In this document: piece by piece, positions 34,667 through 44,760 of the stretch | Layout of the letters: each line of letters starts with the position of its first letter | Position numbering within the stretch: the first letter of the stretch is position 1 | DNA from: Muribaculaceae bacterium | GTDB taxonomy: Bacteria; Bacteroidota; Bacteroidia; Bacteroidales; Muribaculaceae | DNA: 60,509 bases | Assembly: GCA_016290325.1 (NCBI GenBank) | Contig: JAEETL010000016.1 | Coordinates: forward strand, 1 to 60,509 | Direction: 5' to 3' | Made by a program: the position numbers and the translations under genes | Notes under the pieces: model-generated | What the model saw: only the letters and a program-made list of their open reading frames with translations | The model's database searches: none | What the model was told of the DNA's origin: nothing

Positions 34667-35800
34667 ATGGCTGTAGAAATCAGAGAAATCCAACCCACTC
34701 GACGCAATCTGCTCAAGTTTGTGCATTTTCCCATCGATGTCATCTACCGCGACAGCAAGTATTACGTACCGCCGTTGGTTAATGACGAGGTAAACACCCT
34801 TAGGCCCGATAAGAACCCGGCGTTTGACTTCTGTGAGGCTGCCTATTTCCTCGCTTACCGCGACGGCAAGATTGTGGGTCGCATTGCCGGCATCATCAAC
34901 CACGTCGTGAACGAGCGCAACAACAAGAAAGAAGCACGTTTCGGCTACATCGATTTCATCGATGACGCTGAGGTCGCCGACGCCCTTATCGACGCAGTGA
35001 CCAAGTGGGGCAAGTCCAAAGGGATGGAGCACCTGACCGGCCCGTTGGGCTTTACTGACATGGACCCCGAGGGCATGCTGATTGAAGGCTTTGACCGCAT
35101 CGGCACAACTGGCGCGGTTTATAGCCACGCCTATTACCACCAGCACATGGAGCGCATTGGGTTTGTTAAGGACGTGGACTGGCTGGAATTCCTGATTACC
35201 ATTCCCAAAGAGGTGCCCGAGAAGATGGCTCGCCTTGCCAATGTTATGGGCGAGCGCCTCAACCTGACGACTATCAAATATACCGACCGCAAGAAACTGG
35301 TCGAGGATTATGGCGATGCCATTTTCAGGCTGATCAATGTCGCCTATGATGAATTGTTTGGCTACTCGCCGCTCACCGACAAGCAGATCAAGCACTACAT
35401 CAAGATGTACCTGCCCTTCCTGCCGCTCGATGACTTATCGATGGTCATTGAGAAATCAACGCGTGAGCTCATCGGCGTGGGTATCACGATCCCCTCGATG
35501 TCCAAGGCCCTCATCAAGAACCGCGGACGCTTGTTCCCCATGGGTTGGAAGCCCCTACTTGACGCCTTCAAGAACAATAACGTGGTGGACCTCATGCTCA
35601 TCGCCGTCAAGCCCGAATACCAGAACAAGGGCGTGAATTCGCTCATCTTCAACGATCTGATTCCCGTATTCAACAACCATGGCTACACGCATGCCGAGAG
35701 CAATCACGAGCTCGAGCTTAACACCAAGGTGTTGAAACAATGGGAATACTTCAAGACCGAACAGCACAAGCGCCGCAGGGCTTACACCAAGGAAATTTAA
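34667..35800 (+). CDS. GNAT-like acyltransferase family protein
   Basis: A 377-aa cytoplasmic protein. The N-terminal region (residues 55-110) and the C-terminal part (VDLMLIAVKPEYQNKGVNSLIF) look like GNAT-fold segments; the latter resembles the acetyl-CoA loop. The family is common in Bacteroidetes and generally annotated only as an N-acetyltransferase. The substrate is unknown. It starts 29 bp after the small membrane protein gene and lies 21 bp before pgi. Confidence 0.7.
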   Translation: MAVEIREIQPTRRNLLKFVHFPIDVIYRDSKYYVPPLVNDEVNTLRPDKNPAFDFCEAAYFLAYRDGKIVGRIAGIINHVVNERNNKKEARFGYIDFIDDAEVADALIDAVTKWGKSKGMEHLTGPLGFTDMDPEGMLIEGFDRIGTTGAVYSHAYYHQHMERIGFVKDVDWLEFLITIPKEVPEKMARLANVMGERLNLTTIKYTDRKKLVEDYGDAIFRLINVAYDELFGYSPLTDKQIKHYIKMYLPFLPLDDLSMVIEKSTRELIGVGITIPSMSKALIKNRGRLFPMGWKPLLDAFKNNNVVDLMLIAVKPEYQNKGVNSLIFNDLIPVFNNHGYTHAESNHELELNTKVLKQWEYFKTEQHKRRRAYTKEI

Positions 35801-35821
35801 TAAAACCAACAATACAATATT

Positions 35822-37141
35822 ATGAACGAGAAAATTCAAGTGATTAGCAAATATGCCCTTGATGGGCTGGAGTCACAGGCATTGAACGACTGCGCGATTG
35901 CCGCTAAGCAGACGCTCGAAAGTGGCAATGGTGCCGGCAACGATTTCCTGGGATGGTTGCACCTGCCCAGCAGCATTGACGAGCAGCAGTTGCAGGAGAT
36001 TGAGAAATGTGCCGCTGTGCTGCGCCAGGAGTGTGAGTATGTCATCACCATCGGCATCGGTGGCAGCTACCTGGGTGCTAAGGCCATCATCGAGGCCCTG
36101 AGCGACCATTTTGCCGCCTACAAGGCTGGCAACGGCCCCAAGGTGCTCTTTGCCGGCAACAACATTGGTGAGGATTACCTTTATGACCTGATGGACCTGG
36201 TAAAAGGACACAAGTTTGGTATCATCGTCATCTCCAAGTCAGGCACTACGACCGAGCCCGCTATCGCATTCCGCCTATTCAAGGAGATGCTCGAGCAGCA
36301 AGAGGGCAAGGCGTTTGCTCAGCGCAACATCGTTGCCGTGACCGACGCCCGCCGCGGTGCCCTGCGCAACCTAGCAACCCAGGAAGGCTATGCGACCTTT
36401 GTCATCCCCGACAACGTGGGTGGCCGTTTCTCGGTGCTCACTCCCGTGGGCCTGCTGCCCATTGCCGTAGCTGGCTTTGACATCCGCGCGCTGGTGGCTG
36501 GTGCCGTCGAAATGGAACAGAATGGAGACGAACAGGTGATGAACTATGCCATCGCCCGTAACGCCCTGTACCAGAGCGGCAAGAAGATTGAGATCTTGGT
36601 TAATTTCACGCCGCGCCTGCACTTCCTGGCCGAGTGGTGGAAACAGCTCTACGGCGAGAGCGAGGGCAAGCAGCACAAGGGTATCTTCCCCGCCAGCGTC
36701 GATTTCACGACCGACCTGCACAGCATGGGACAGTGGATCCAGGACGGCGAGCGCACCATCTTTGAGACTGTCGTTAGTGTGGGCGACCAGCAGCACGAAG
36801 TTATCATCCCCACCGACGAGGCCGACCTTGACGGACTCAACTACATCGCCGGCAAGAACGTGGATTATGTGAACAAGATGGCCGAGCTGGGTACTCGCCT
36901 AGCTCACATCGACGGCGGTGTGCCCAACCTGCTCATCACCATCCCCGCTGTGACCGAGCGCTACATGGGTCAATTGATCTACTTCTTTGAGAAAGCGTGC
37001 GGCGTGAGCGGTTATATGCTCGGCGTGAACCCGTTTGACCAGCCCGGTGTCGAGGCCTACAAGAAGAACATGTTCGCCTTGCTGGAGAAACCTGGCCATG
37101 AGGAGGCTACTGCCGCTATCAAAGAGAAACTCAAACAATAA
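35822..37141 (+). CDS. pgi: Glucose-6-phosphate isomerase
   Basis: A 439-aa enzyme interconverting glucose 6-phosphate and fructose 6-phosphate. It is of the short bacterial form found in Bacteroidetes and Firmicutes. Motifs are [27 protein letters not shown] (phosphate loop) and the PGI signature region [14 protein letters not shown]. The C-terminal [14 protein letters not shown] holds a conserved region near the catalytic Lys. Confidence 0.95.
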   Translation: MNEKIQVISKYALDGLESQALNDCAIAAKQTLESGNGAGNDFLGWLHLPSSIDEQQLQEIEKCAAVLRQECEYVITIGIGGSYLGAKAIIEALSDHFAAYKAGNGPKVLFAGNNIGEDYLYDLMDLVKGHKFGIIVISKSGTTTEPAIAFRLFKEMLEQQEGKAFAQRNIVAVTDARRGALRNLATQEGYATFVIPDNVGGRFSVLTPVGLLPIAVAGFDIRALVAGAVEMEQNGDEQVMNYAIARNALYQSGKKIEILVNFTPRLHFLAEWWKQLYGESEGKQHKGIFPASVDFTTDLHSMGQWIQDGERTIFETVVSVGDQQHEVIIPTDEADLDGLNYIAGKNVDYVNKMAELGTRLAHIDGGVPNLLITIPAVTERYMGQLIYFFEKACGVSGYMLGVNPFDQPGVEAYKKNMFALLEKPGHEEATAAIKEKLKQ

Positions 37142-37245
37142 CAACACATACTACCAGAACTCAAAACTACCGATTACACAAATTAAACTGATACACAAAC
37201 CTAATGATTAGCGTAATTGGTGGCTTAAAAACAAAAAACAAAAAA

Positions 37246-38745
37246 ATGATTTATCCGATTATTTCGGCCGAAGAAGCCGCCGAATTTGTACAAAATGGCT
37301 TCACAGTAGGTGTTTCGGGCTTTACTTCGCCTGGTTGTCCTCAAGCCGTCCCCGTTGCCATTGCCGAGCGCGCTAAGCGTGAGCATGAGGCAGGACGCGA
37401 GTTCAAGATCAACCTGTTCAGCGGCGCTTCGACTAGCGACCACATTGACGGCGAATTAACACGCGCAAATGCACTGAACTTCCGCACGCCCTACCAGTCA
37501 CACCCCGATATGCGCAAGGCCATCAATGCCAATGACATCCACTATAACGACCGCCACCTGAGCGAGCTGGCTCAGGAGTTCCGCTATGGCTTCTATGGCA
37601 AGATGGATGTCGCTATCGTCGAGGCTCAGAGCATCACCGACGACGGTGAACTCGTGCTGGGAACGTCGATGGGCAACACCGCCACCTGGCTCAAGACGGC
37701 CGACAAAGTGATTGTTGAGATCAACGACCAGATTCCCGAGAGCATCCGTGGCATGCACGATGTCTATACACCCAACGACCCGCCTTACCGTCGCGAGATT
37801 CCTATCTACACACCTCACGACCGCGTAGGCTCCCCCACGGCCCATGTTGATCCCAAGAAGGTCCTGGGCGTTGTCAAGACCTCGCTGCCCATCAGCAAGG
37901 AGGGCGCTTTCACCCCCGTTGATGAGGTGACAGCAGCCATCGGCCGCAACGTGTGCGCATTCCTCGTTAATGAGCTCAAGCAGGGCCGCATTCCCAAGGA
38001 ATTCCTGCCCTTGCAGAGTGGTGTGGGCAATATCGCCAATGCAGTACTCGACGCCCTTGACAAGAGCGACGAGATTCCCCCGTTCGAGATGTACACCGAG
38101 GTAATCCAGGACAGCGTCCTCGAGCTGCTCGAGAGCGGCAAGTGCAAGTTTGCCAGCACCTGCTCGATGACCTTCTCCAGCCAAGCCATGACGGAGTTCT
38201 TTGAGAAAGGTGAGGCCTTACACAACAAGGTGCTCATGCGCCCCAGCGAGATCAGCAACAACCCCGAGGTTGTGCGCCGTCTGGGTGTCATCACGATGAA
38301 CACTGCTATCGAGGCCGACATCTATGGCCACATCAACTCGACCCACGTGAGTGGCACGCGCCTGATGAACGGTGTGGGCGGTTCGGGCGACTTCACCCGT
38401 AATGCCTACATCAGCATCTTCCTGTGCCCGTCAATCAAGAAGGATGACTGCATCAGCACCATCGTGCCCATGGTTTCCTACCCTGACCACAACCCGCACT
38501 CGGTTGATATCATCATCACCGACCAGGGTATCGCCGACCTGCGCGGTAAGGATCCCGTCCAGAGCGCACACGAAATCATCGAGCACGCTGCTCATCCCGT
38601 TTATCGTCCCCTGCTGCGCGAGTACCTCAACCTCGCCAAGAAGGGCCACGTGATGATGAACCCCGACATCGCCTTCGCATTCCACAGCACCCTGATGCAC
38701 GAGGGTGACATGCGCAAGACCGACTACGCCAAGTTCATGAAGTAA
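37246..38745 (+). CDS. Acetyl-CoA hydrolase/CoA transferase family protein (succinate CoA-transferase type)
   Basis: A 499-aa enzyme of the class that exchanges CoA between acyl groups, in Bacteroidales usually succinate, propionate or acetate. The start at 37246 (MIYPIISAEEAAEF) follows the run of A residues and matches the usual family start; the upstream in-frame Met at 37204 would add a tail without homology. Motifs are FSGASTSDHIDGEL, SGVGNIANAVLDAL and GVGGSGDFTRNAY. It supports propionate or acetate formation in fermentation; the exact pair of substrates is inferred. Confidence 0.88.
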   Translation: MIYPIISAEEAAEFVQNGFTVGVSGFTSPGCPQAVPVAIAERAKREHEAGREFKINLFSGASTSDHIDGELTRANALNFRTPYQSHPDMRKAINANDIHYNDRHLSELAQEFRYGFYGKMDVAIVEAQSITDDGELVLGTSMGNTATWLKTADKVIVEINDQIPESIRGMHDVYTPNDPPYRREIPIYTPHDRVGSPTAHVDPKKVLGVVKTSLPISKEGAFTPVDEVTAAIGRNVCAFLVNELKQGRIPKEFLPLQSGVGNIANAVLDALDKSDEIPPFEMYTEVIQDSVLELLESGKCKFASTCSMTFSSQAMTEFFEKGEALHNKVLMRPSEISNNPEVVRRLGVITMNTAIEADIYGHINSTHVSGTRLMNGVGGSGDFTRNAYISIFLCPSIKKDDCISTIVPMVSYPDHNPHSVDIIITDQGIADLRGKDPVQSAHEIIEHAAHPVYRPLLREYLNLAKKGHVMMNPDIAFAFHSTLMHEGDMRKTDYAKFMK

Positions 38746-38777
38746 CCGATTAGCTAAAACGCTATCTGAATCATCTC

Positions 38778-38838
38778 ACGCTAAGTCGCTAAGCCGCTAA
38801 GTTTATTTTATTGCTTAGCGATTTAGCGGTTTAGCGTG
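38778..38838. repeat. Long imperfect palindrome of CGCTAAG units
   Basis: Two 25-base arms (38778-38802 and 38814-38838) are inverted copies with four mismatches, built from CGCTAAG/CTTAGCG repeats and separated by an 11-nt AT-rich loop. It lies 32 bp after the CoA-transferase gene and could act as a 3' hairpin. The same heptamer occurs in the repeats near 20.9 and 21.1 kb. Confidence 0.65.
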
Positions 38839-38909
38839 AAATATTCATGTAGTGTAAAGAATTTTGCCTTTAGGCAATTACTGAAATAGCTTTTCGTACA
38901 GGAAAAGAT

Positions 38910-39851
38910 ATGACTGCTGACAATAGTAATCAACATAAGGATTTGAGGGCACATGGCGCAATGCTGCTGGCGATGGTGCTGTTTGGGCTGATGGCGACGT
39001 TCTCCAAGGATGTGCTCACCAACGGTGGCATCACTGGACCACAATTGGTGGCTTTCAGGGTCATCGGGGCCGCAGCGCTGTTCTGGCTCGGGTCGATTAT
39101 TGTTCCGCAACAGCGTGTGGAACGGCGCGATTTTCTCAAGATTGCGGGCGCGGGCTTTTTTGGCTTCGCACTGGCCCAGGGAGGCTACATAGTGGGTCTA
39201 AGCTTCACCTCGCCCATCAATGCCACCATCGAGCTGACGACCATGCCCATCTTCACCCTCATCCTGTCCTCGATCCTGCTGCACGAGCGCATCACGCCCC
39301 GTCGCGCGCTGGGCATTATCATGGGTTTTACAGGAGCTTTCCTGTTGATTACCCGCACCACAGCGGGTGACGGCAGGCCAACTGACCTGCGAGGCGACAT
39401 TCTTATCCTCATCTCCCAGGTGGGCTATGCTTTCTACTTGACACACTACTCACGGGTCATCCGCAAGTATGACGCGTTCACGTTCAACAAGTGGACGTTT
39501 ACCTTTGCCAGCCTGTTTATCTTGCCGTTTACCCTACCCCACATCGCACAAATCGATTGGCCGGGAATGAGCGCCAGAACGGCTGCCGAAATCATCTATA
39601 TCGTAGCTGGGGCGACTTTCTTCACATTCCTGCTCGTGGTATTTGCCCAACGGCGACTCTTGCCCACGACAGTGAGCGTCTATAACTACGTGCAGCCATT
39701 CGTCGCCGTCGTTGCCAGCATGGCCATGGGGCTGGCTGCCCCCCAATGGGCACACGCCATTGCAGCCGCACTCATCTTCACGGGAGTGTGGCTCGTGGTC
39801 AACACTAAAGTATCTAAGGATCCTACTTCAAGAAAGGATACAGATTACTGA
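38910..39851 (+). CDS. EamA/DMT-family transporter
   Basis: A 313-aa inner-membrane protein with about ten hydrophobic segments in two repeated EamA halves (MAFSKD-like start; LVAFRVIGAAALFWLG and MSARTAAEIIYIVAGATFF). Proteins of this class export small metabolites; the substrate cannot be told. Its last 29 bases overlap the end of the convergent gene at 39823-40497. Confidence 0.85.
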   Translation: MTADNSNQHKDLRAHGAMLLAMVLFGLMATFSKDVLTNGGITGPQLVAFRVIGAAALFWLGSIIVPQQRVERRDFLKIAGAGFFGFALAQGGYIVGLSFTSPINATIELTTMPIFTLILSSILLHERITPRRALGIIMGFTGAFLLITRTTAGDGRPTDLRGDILILISQVGYAFYLTHYSRVIRKYDAFTFNKWTFTFASLFILPFTLPHIAQIDWPGMSARTAAEIIYIVAGATFFTFLLVVFAQRRLLPTTVSVYNYVQPFVAVVASMAMGLAAPQWAHAIAAALIFTGVWLVVNTKVSKDPTSRKDTDY

Positions 39852-40497
39852 AGCCTGATCCTTCCTGAATCTGCTGCAGGAGCTCGGGATTGGACATCAT
39901 CATATAGGCCGTATAGGCTGCAGCAGCGATACCGAGTCCCACCGTGATAAGCATCCACATCTTGGCTGATGCCGACTTACTGTTGGCACCGGCATAATCA
40001 CCACTGTTAAATTTGGTCTTGACACCATTAGCCTGGAAGATGGCTATGACACCTGTGATCAGGGTGATGACTGACGCACCACAGCACAGGCTGCAGACTA
40101 TCGTGGCGATAATCGACTCGGTAAGCCATGTTTTGGGCATCATATTCTGCGGCTGGTTGGTGCCGGGGCCGTATTGGGGCGGTGCATAGGGCTGGTTAGT
40201 TGTGCCCTGGCCATAAGGCGTGCCTGTAGTCGTTGGCTGGGGGTTGAATGGCGGCATCTGAGGCATCGGCGCCTGTCCTCCCATGGGTGGCGTTTGAGGC
40301 AACTGCGTGTCCAAATTACCCGGGTTAAAAGTTTGACCACCGAGTAATGCCATGAGTTCAGGAACCTGGCTTGCCGAGATCCAGTTGGGCATGCCCTCAC
40401 CCCACACAAGTGAATTGACAGTCAAGCCATGAGCCAGCAGTTCACTGGGTTCAAACGGGCCAGCGGGCTGGCCATTTTCTGCAATGTAGTACTTCAT
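39823..40497 (-). CDS. GYF_2 (DUF4339) and CD225-like membrane protein
   Basis: A 224-aa protein. Residues 1-50 are a GYF_2 domain (YYIAENGQPAGPF, GLTVNSLVWGEGMPNW). A Pro/Gln/Gly/Thr-rich linker follows to about 125. A CD225/dispanin-like pair of membrane segments is at 128-205 (WLTESIIATIVCSLCCG, NSKSASAKMW). Such proteins are frequent in gut Bacteroidales; their role is unknown. A -7 box TATATTTG (40592-40599, minus strand) lies 94 nt upstream. Confidence 0.82.
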   Translation of the reverse strand: MKYYIAENGQPAGPFEPSELLAHGLTVNSLVWGEGMPNWISASQVPELMALLGGQTFNPGNLDTQLPQTPPMGGQAPMPQMPPFNPQPTTTGTPYGQGTTNQPYAPPQYGPGTNQPQNMMPKTWLTESIIATIVCSLCCGASVITLITGVIAIFQANGVKTKFNSGDYAGANSKSASAKMWMLITVGLGIAAAAYTAYMMMSNPELLQQIQEGSGFSNLYPFLK

Positions 40498-40688
40498 TGT
40501 AATCGAATATTTTTATGTAGTTAACTATTTGTCTATATCTGACCCAGAACCGATGCCATTAAACCATCTCATCAGTACGGGATTATTGTCGCAAATATAG
40601 TAACTTTTCAGTAAAAAACTATATTAATTTCACTATTTTTCAATTACATGCAGAATTCCTCCCGACTCAAATCGCTTGCACTAAAAAA

Positions 40689-41822
40689 CTACTCGGCAAC
40701 ATAATTCATATCGACTGCAGGATCACTGTCGAGCAGCTTGCGATATAAGTCGGTCATTTTCTTATAAAATCCCGGATAGTCGAGATTCTGTACAAAATCG
40801 TGCTGCGCGGTAGTACCCATGCGCGAACGGCTGGCTTTGTCATTGATCAAATGATTGATCGCACGAGCAAGTGCATCGACATCGCCTGGAGGAACCAACA
40901 AACCGTTCTCTCCATCGGTCACATACTCGGGTTGGGCGCCATTGTTGCTGCAAATATGAGCCTTTCCGGCCATCATATACTCCAAATTGGAGATTCCGAG
41001 CGCCTCGGGATGCACCGAGGGCAAAACACCGAAGTCAGCCTGACGCAGGTATTCCAGAATATTATCCCTGAATCCCAGGAGTGTAACGTTATGGACCAAT
41101 CCATTGGCAACAATGTATCCCTTGATCCGAGCCTTGTATTTGGGTTGGCCCTCACCGATGATAGCAAGATGGTATTTGCTCTTATCCACCTGACCAAGAG
41201 CATGCAACAACACGTCCAATCCCTTCTCCTCGGCCAACTTGCCATGGTACATGATGAGCGCCTGGTGAGGATCAAGCCCCAGCTCACGACGCAGGTCGGG
41301 AACATCGGTGCCCAGTTGACTGTCACACACGCTGTCACGCAGGACCACAGCACGGTCAGCATAGCGCTTACGAGCCTTTCCCACAAATGCCTCACAAGCC
41401 ATCTGGGAGGAAAACACGAAACAGTCGATTGACTTGTATAACTTGGTGTACATGTAACTGCGCTTGGGCTCATACACCCCATGAACGCTCACTATGACAC
41501 GCGTATCACGGTTTTCGCTGATGCGACGGGCCATCACGGCCATGAATGCGTCCTTAAAACTGTGAACATGTATGATATTGCGTCCCTTGCGCAACAAACG
41601 GGCAAAACGAACAGGACTCTCGATATCGGTCACACCCTTGAGCGGCAGAATAGAGATAGGAATCTCTAGTCGCCGGTACTGCTTGAGAACCCTAGGATAC
41701 TTGCGGCACACCACCTCGACGTAGAAATCAGGATCATTGCGCAACAAGGCTGCCAAGTCATAGGTGTACTGCTCGGCACCTGTCCAATGCTTATTAGAAA
41801 CGATATGAAAAACGTTAATCAT
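40689..41822 (-). CDS. Glycosyltransferase family 4
   Basis: A 377-aa retaining GT-B glycosyltransferase. The N-terminal acceptor domain begins MINVFHIVSNKHWTGAEQY. The C-terminal donor domain has MYHGKLAEEKGLDVLL and the EX7E motif region (SVHPEALGISNLEYMMAG). The start is taken as the ninth residue Met of the long frame because GT4 proteins begin just before this beta strand. The gene is solitary and its sugar is unknown. Confidence 0.87.
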   Translation of the reverse strand: MINVFHIVSNKHWTGAEQYTYDLAALLRNDPDFYVEVVCRKYPRVLKQYRRLEIPISILPLKGVTDIESPVRFARLLRKGRNIIHVHSFKDAFMAVMARRISENRDTRVIVSVHGVYEPKRSYMYTKLYKSIDCFVFSSQMACEAFVGKARKRYADRAVVLRDSVCDSQLGTDVPDLRRELGLDPHQALIMYHGKLAEEKGLDVLLHALGQVDKSKYHLAIIGEGQPKYKARIKGYIVANGLVHNVTLLGFRDNILEYLRQADFGVLPSVHPEALGISNLEYMMAGKAHICSNNGAQPEYVTDGENGLLVPPGDVDALARAINHLINDKASRSRMGTTAQHDFVQNLDYPGFYKKMTDLYRKLLDSDPAVDMNYVAE

Positions 41823-41846
41823 CCTCACCTGTAATGTATCTGACAC

Positions 41847-42296
41847 CTTTAATTCATTGTCAAACCACGAAATTAATCATTTTTTTGATTTGTTGTTTGT
41901 TTTGGATATAAAAAAATTCAGCCATCCTTCTCAGGAGAGCTGAAAATCCTTGCTTTTAATTTTTACTTATAAGCGATTTTCATCGCTCAGTAAGTCAAAT
42001 AACACTTTTTTTAAAGGATACTACTTTCACTCTTTTTTTTTCGTATTATTAATGCACATTTCTAGGCAAGATCATTATTCATAAAAAATAAAGTCTTTGT
42101 TTTTGCAGGAAATAGCAATAATTTGCCATTTCATGCATTGCAAAATTACAATAAAAAATATCACTGCAATCACATTTCATTCTAACACGAGTTTTTAATT
42201 GTTGTGCACCAATACATTTGACGTTTACGCACCACAAAAACGGCCGATTTCTTCGATGAAACCGTAATTTTTTTGAATAAAACAATTTTTAATCGC
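41847..42296. other. AT-rich intergenic region without a recognised gene
   Basis: About 450 bp between two minus-strand genes. It is AT-rich with poly-A and poly-T tracts. One small imperfect hairpin (TTCAGC ... GCTGAA) lies near 41919-41945. A 68-residue frame on the minus strand at 42079-42285 has no credible start signal or domain. I see nothing else. Confidence 0.6.
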
Positions 42297-43433
42297 TTAG
42301 AGTCGATTTCGCCACAGGTTGGGGGCGATTCCCACCATTTTTTTGAATGTGCTCGAGAAAGTAGATGCCGATGTAAAGCCTACTCTCGTGGCAATTTGCT
42401 CAATCAACATGGAGGGATGAGTGCGCATGAGCGACTGGGCTTCCTCGATGCGCAACTGAGCCACCCACTCATAAAAAGTGACGTGAAGCACCTCATTCAA
42501 GTATCGGGACAGGTAGCTGCGGTTGGTGCCCATCTCATGAGCGACGTGCTCAATGGTGATACCTGGGGTACGGTATCCTCCACGCTCGATCCAGCGCTGA
42601 GCCTTCTCATGCAAAATGTCACGCAATGATTCGCTCAACGAGTTACTCATAGCTTCCTTTTTATAAGAACTATCGTTTTCCTTGCCCTCATCTTCTTGCT
42701 CAATGGGAGGCATAGTAATGGCGACTGCCACCTTATTATAATTGAACGAGAAATTGATGACACAAACAAACGCGTAAATCATCATGATAATGCCCAAGGC
42801 CAATTGGTTAATGCCCACCCAACGGGGACACAAGCAAGTGATGGGCGCCGAGAGCAAGAAAACCATGATACCAAAGCCCACACCAGGCATCCAGCGTATC
42901 ATACTTTCAACAACATCAGAGTAATAGGTGCGTAATTCATTAATCGCACTGCGATAGATCACTATGCTCTTGTAAATACATACACACGCTAGCAAAAACA
43001 ACAAACCGCAACACAACAGCACACCATAGGACTGTAGCCGCCTGCTTGGCAAGAAATAGACTACAATTAACAGGAACAGATAGAATAAGACCATGCACAT
43101 GGAAATGATGCGTTGGCGCCTGGTAAACAACATGGGCGCCATCATGGAGCAAAAGCCGACGGTAATCATTAGAGCAGCAATCCAAAATGTGAGCAAATAG
43201 GCCATCACCGACAGAATGGGATTCACGGTTTCCATATGAAACCTGATCAACCACTGGAAAAAAATCTCGGCTCCAAAGAGAAAAATCGTAAACGCAGCGG
43301 TTTTCTTCCCTCTTGAGTAGGACGTATGGACAGCTATCTCGGGGACCTTGATGACCAGCAACGCTGTGCCCAATAGCAGGGCTATCACCCAGCCAATAAG
43401 CACCAAGTTGTATTCTATAACATCATAGTCCAT
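42297..43433 (-). CDS. Membrane-embedded AraC-family regulator (first of a pair)
   Basis: A 378-aa protein with seven or so hydrophobic segments over residues 1-235, a short charged linker, and a C-terminal AraC helix-turn-helix domain at about 280-378 (TIEHVAHEMGTNRSYLSRYL and IEQIATRVGFTSASTFSSTF). This puts an integral membrane sensor and DNA-binding domain in one chain. The paralogous gene at 43582 is transcribed away from it. A -7 box TAATTTTG (43459-43466, minus strand) lies 25 nt from the ATG. The signal is unknown. Confidence 0.85.
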   Translation of the reverse strand: MDYDVIEYNLVLIGWVIALLLGTALLVIKVPEIAVHTSYSRGKKTAAFTIFLFGAEIFFQWLIRFHMETVNPILSVMAYLLTFWIAALMITVGFCSMMAPMLFTRRQRIISMCMVLFYLFLLIVVYFLPSRRLQSYGVLLCCGLLFLLACVCIYKSIVIYRSAINELRTYYSDVVESMIRWMPGVGFGIMVFLLSAPITCLCPRWVGINQLALGIIMMIYAFVCVINFSFNYNKVAVAITMPPIEQEDEGKENDSSYKKEAMSNSLSESLRDILHEKAQRWIERGGYRTPGITIEHVAHEMGTNRSYLSRYLNEVLHVTFYEWVAQLRIEEAQSLMRTHPSMLIEQIATRVGFTSASTFSSTFKKMVGIAPNLWRNRL

Positions 43434-43458
43434 CCCAATTTTTTTGACAAAAGCGCCA

Positions 43459-43547
43459 CAAAATTACAAAAAAAAGTATTTTTTGCTTGTAATGGCCCCT
43501 CTTTTAGCCCTTTTTGGAAACAAATTCACTGTTTTTACCTATTTTTG
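43459..43547. promoter_or_regulatory. Divergent promoter region of the AraC pair
   Basis: Two -7 boxes point away from each other: TAATTTTG on the minus strand (43459-43466) and TATTTTTG on the plus strand (43540-43547). They are 73 bp apart within a 148-bp intergenic space, so shared regulation of the two genes is possible. Confidence 0.5.
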
Positions 43548-43581
43548 CGAACTGTATAGCAGGCAATATTGACTCTTTTCT

Positions 43582-44664
43582 ATGACACTCTATGAATTTT
43601 CACAGTTCAGCTACATTGTCGAAACGCTCGTCTTGGGAGTGACGCTTGCAGTTATCGGCAATGAGAAAACGCAGTCTACCTACTGGCTCAAGCAAACCAA
43701 AAGGATAGTTGCCGCTGCACTCGTCATAGCGGCTCTTTTCACTGCCATAAAGTTTGCCTTTAACCTGTCCTCAACCCATAGAAATACAGATATAGCACTG
43801 ACAATCAGTATGTTATATCTGATTACTTTTCTCTTGATAATGGCATTTATGCCACTCGCTCCTAAATCTTATCTGACTCCAATGCGGCGAATGATAACCA
43901 CCATTATGTTTATGATATGTATCACATTGGCGTGGTTATCGCTTTGGCTTAATGAATTGCTGACACAAATTGTGTTAGTCGCCTCAATGGCAATATATCT
44001 AGTTGAACTGGCGAGGATTATACTTGCTCTAATATATAATTACAAAACCTTGGGTAAACAAGGACCCGCTCCAGGCAGTAACGATGAGGAACGCTACAAT
44101 TGCCTGAAGCTAGTCGCGCATAACATCATCCTGCTCTCTCTATTCGCCATGCTGCATATTCTCCTCCTCATGTCAAATGAACTTTGTATGGCGTTGTTCA
44201 ACTTTGCGATGCTCTTTGTATGGGCTTATCTGTTTGTCCAGATCATTAACCTTATAATCAACTCCAATTCACTGAAAAAGAGCGATTTGGGCGTAGAAAG
44301 TAAAACTAATAGCCCATTGCAGCCCCATGCAGAGCTGCACAAAAAAGTGAATAAATGGATAGAAAGCGGTGCATTTTGCCAGCAGGGCATTACGATGATT
44401 CAGATGGCACAGCATCTATCAACCAACCGCACCTACTTATCACAGTACATCAATGCGCGCTACGGCTGCAGCTTCAACACGTGGCTCACACAATTGCGCC
44501 TCACCGAGGCCAAGCGATTACTGGCATCCTCCCCCACCCTGCCCATCGACAACATCGCCAAGATGACGGGCTTCGCTTCCAAGTCCCACTTCATCAACTC
44601 GTTCAAAGCAAGCGAAAAGACAACGCCTGGCAAGTGGAGGATGGCCAACACTGATAAACGATAA
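43582..44664 (+). CDS. Membrane-embedded AraC-family regulator (second of a pair)
   Basis: A 360-aa protein of the same architecture as its neighbour: about seven membrane segments to residue 232, then an AraC DNA-binding domain at about 260-355 (MIQMAQHLSTNRTYLSQYI and IDNIAKMTGFASKSHFINSF). The two HTH domains are clearly homologous; the membrane parts are much less alike. A strong terminator follows at 44685-44721. Confidence 0.85.
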   Translation: MTLYEFSQFSYIVETLVLGVTLAVIGNEKTQSTYWLKQTKRIVAAALVIAALFTAIKFAFNLSSTHRNTDIALTISMLYLITFLLIMAFMPLAPKSYLTPMRRMITTIMFMICITLAWLSLWLNELLTQIVLVASMAIYLVELARIILALIYNYKTLGKQGPAPGSNDEERYNCLKLVAHNIILLSLFAMLHILLLMSNELCMALFNFAMLFVWAYLFVQIINLIINSNSLKKSDLGVESKTNSPLQPHAELHKKVNKWIESGAFCQQGITMIQMAQHLSTNRTYLSQYINARYGCSFNTWLTQLRLTEAKRLLASSPTLPIDNIAKMTGFASKSHFINSFKASEKTTPGKWRMANTDKR

Positions 44665-44684
44665 CGGCTAGTAACACAAAATAA

Positions 44685-44721
44685 CCGGTCACGGCGAGCT
44701 CCATGAAGCCTCCGTGACCGG
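44685..44721 (+). terminator. Bidirectional terminator
   Basis: A perfect 10-bp stem CCGGTCACGG/CCGTGACCGG closes a 17-nt loop and is followed by TATTTCATTT. It separates the AraC gene from the convergent SPFH gene. Confidence 0.75.
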
Positions 44722-44760
44722 TATTTCATTTATAGAATGGGGCTGCTCTCCCCTACTCTA

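Noticed and set aside
42079-42285. 68-residue minus-strand frame in the AT-rich gap
   Set aside because: No plausible ribosome-binding site, no recognisable domain and AT-rich noncoding composition.
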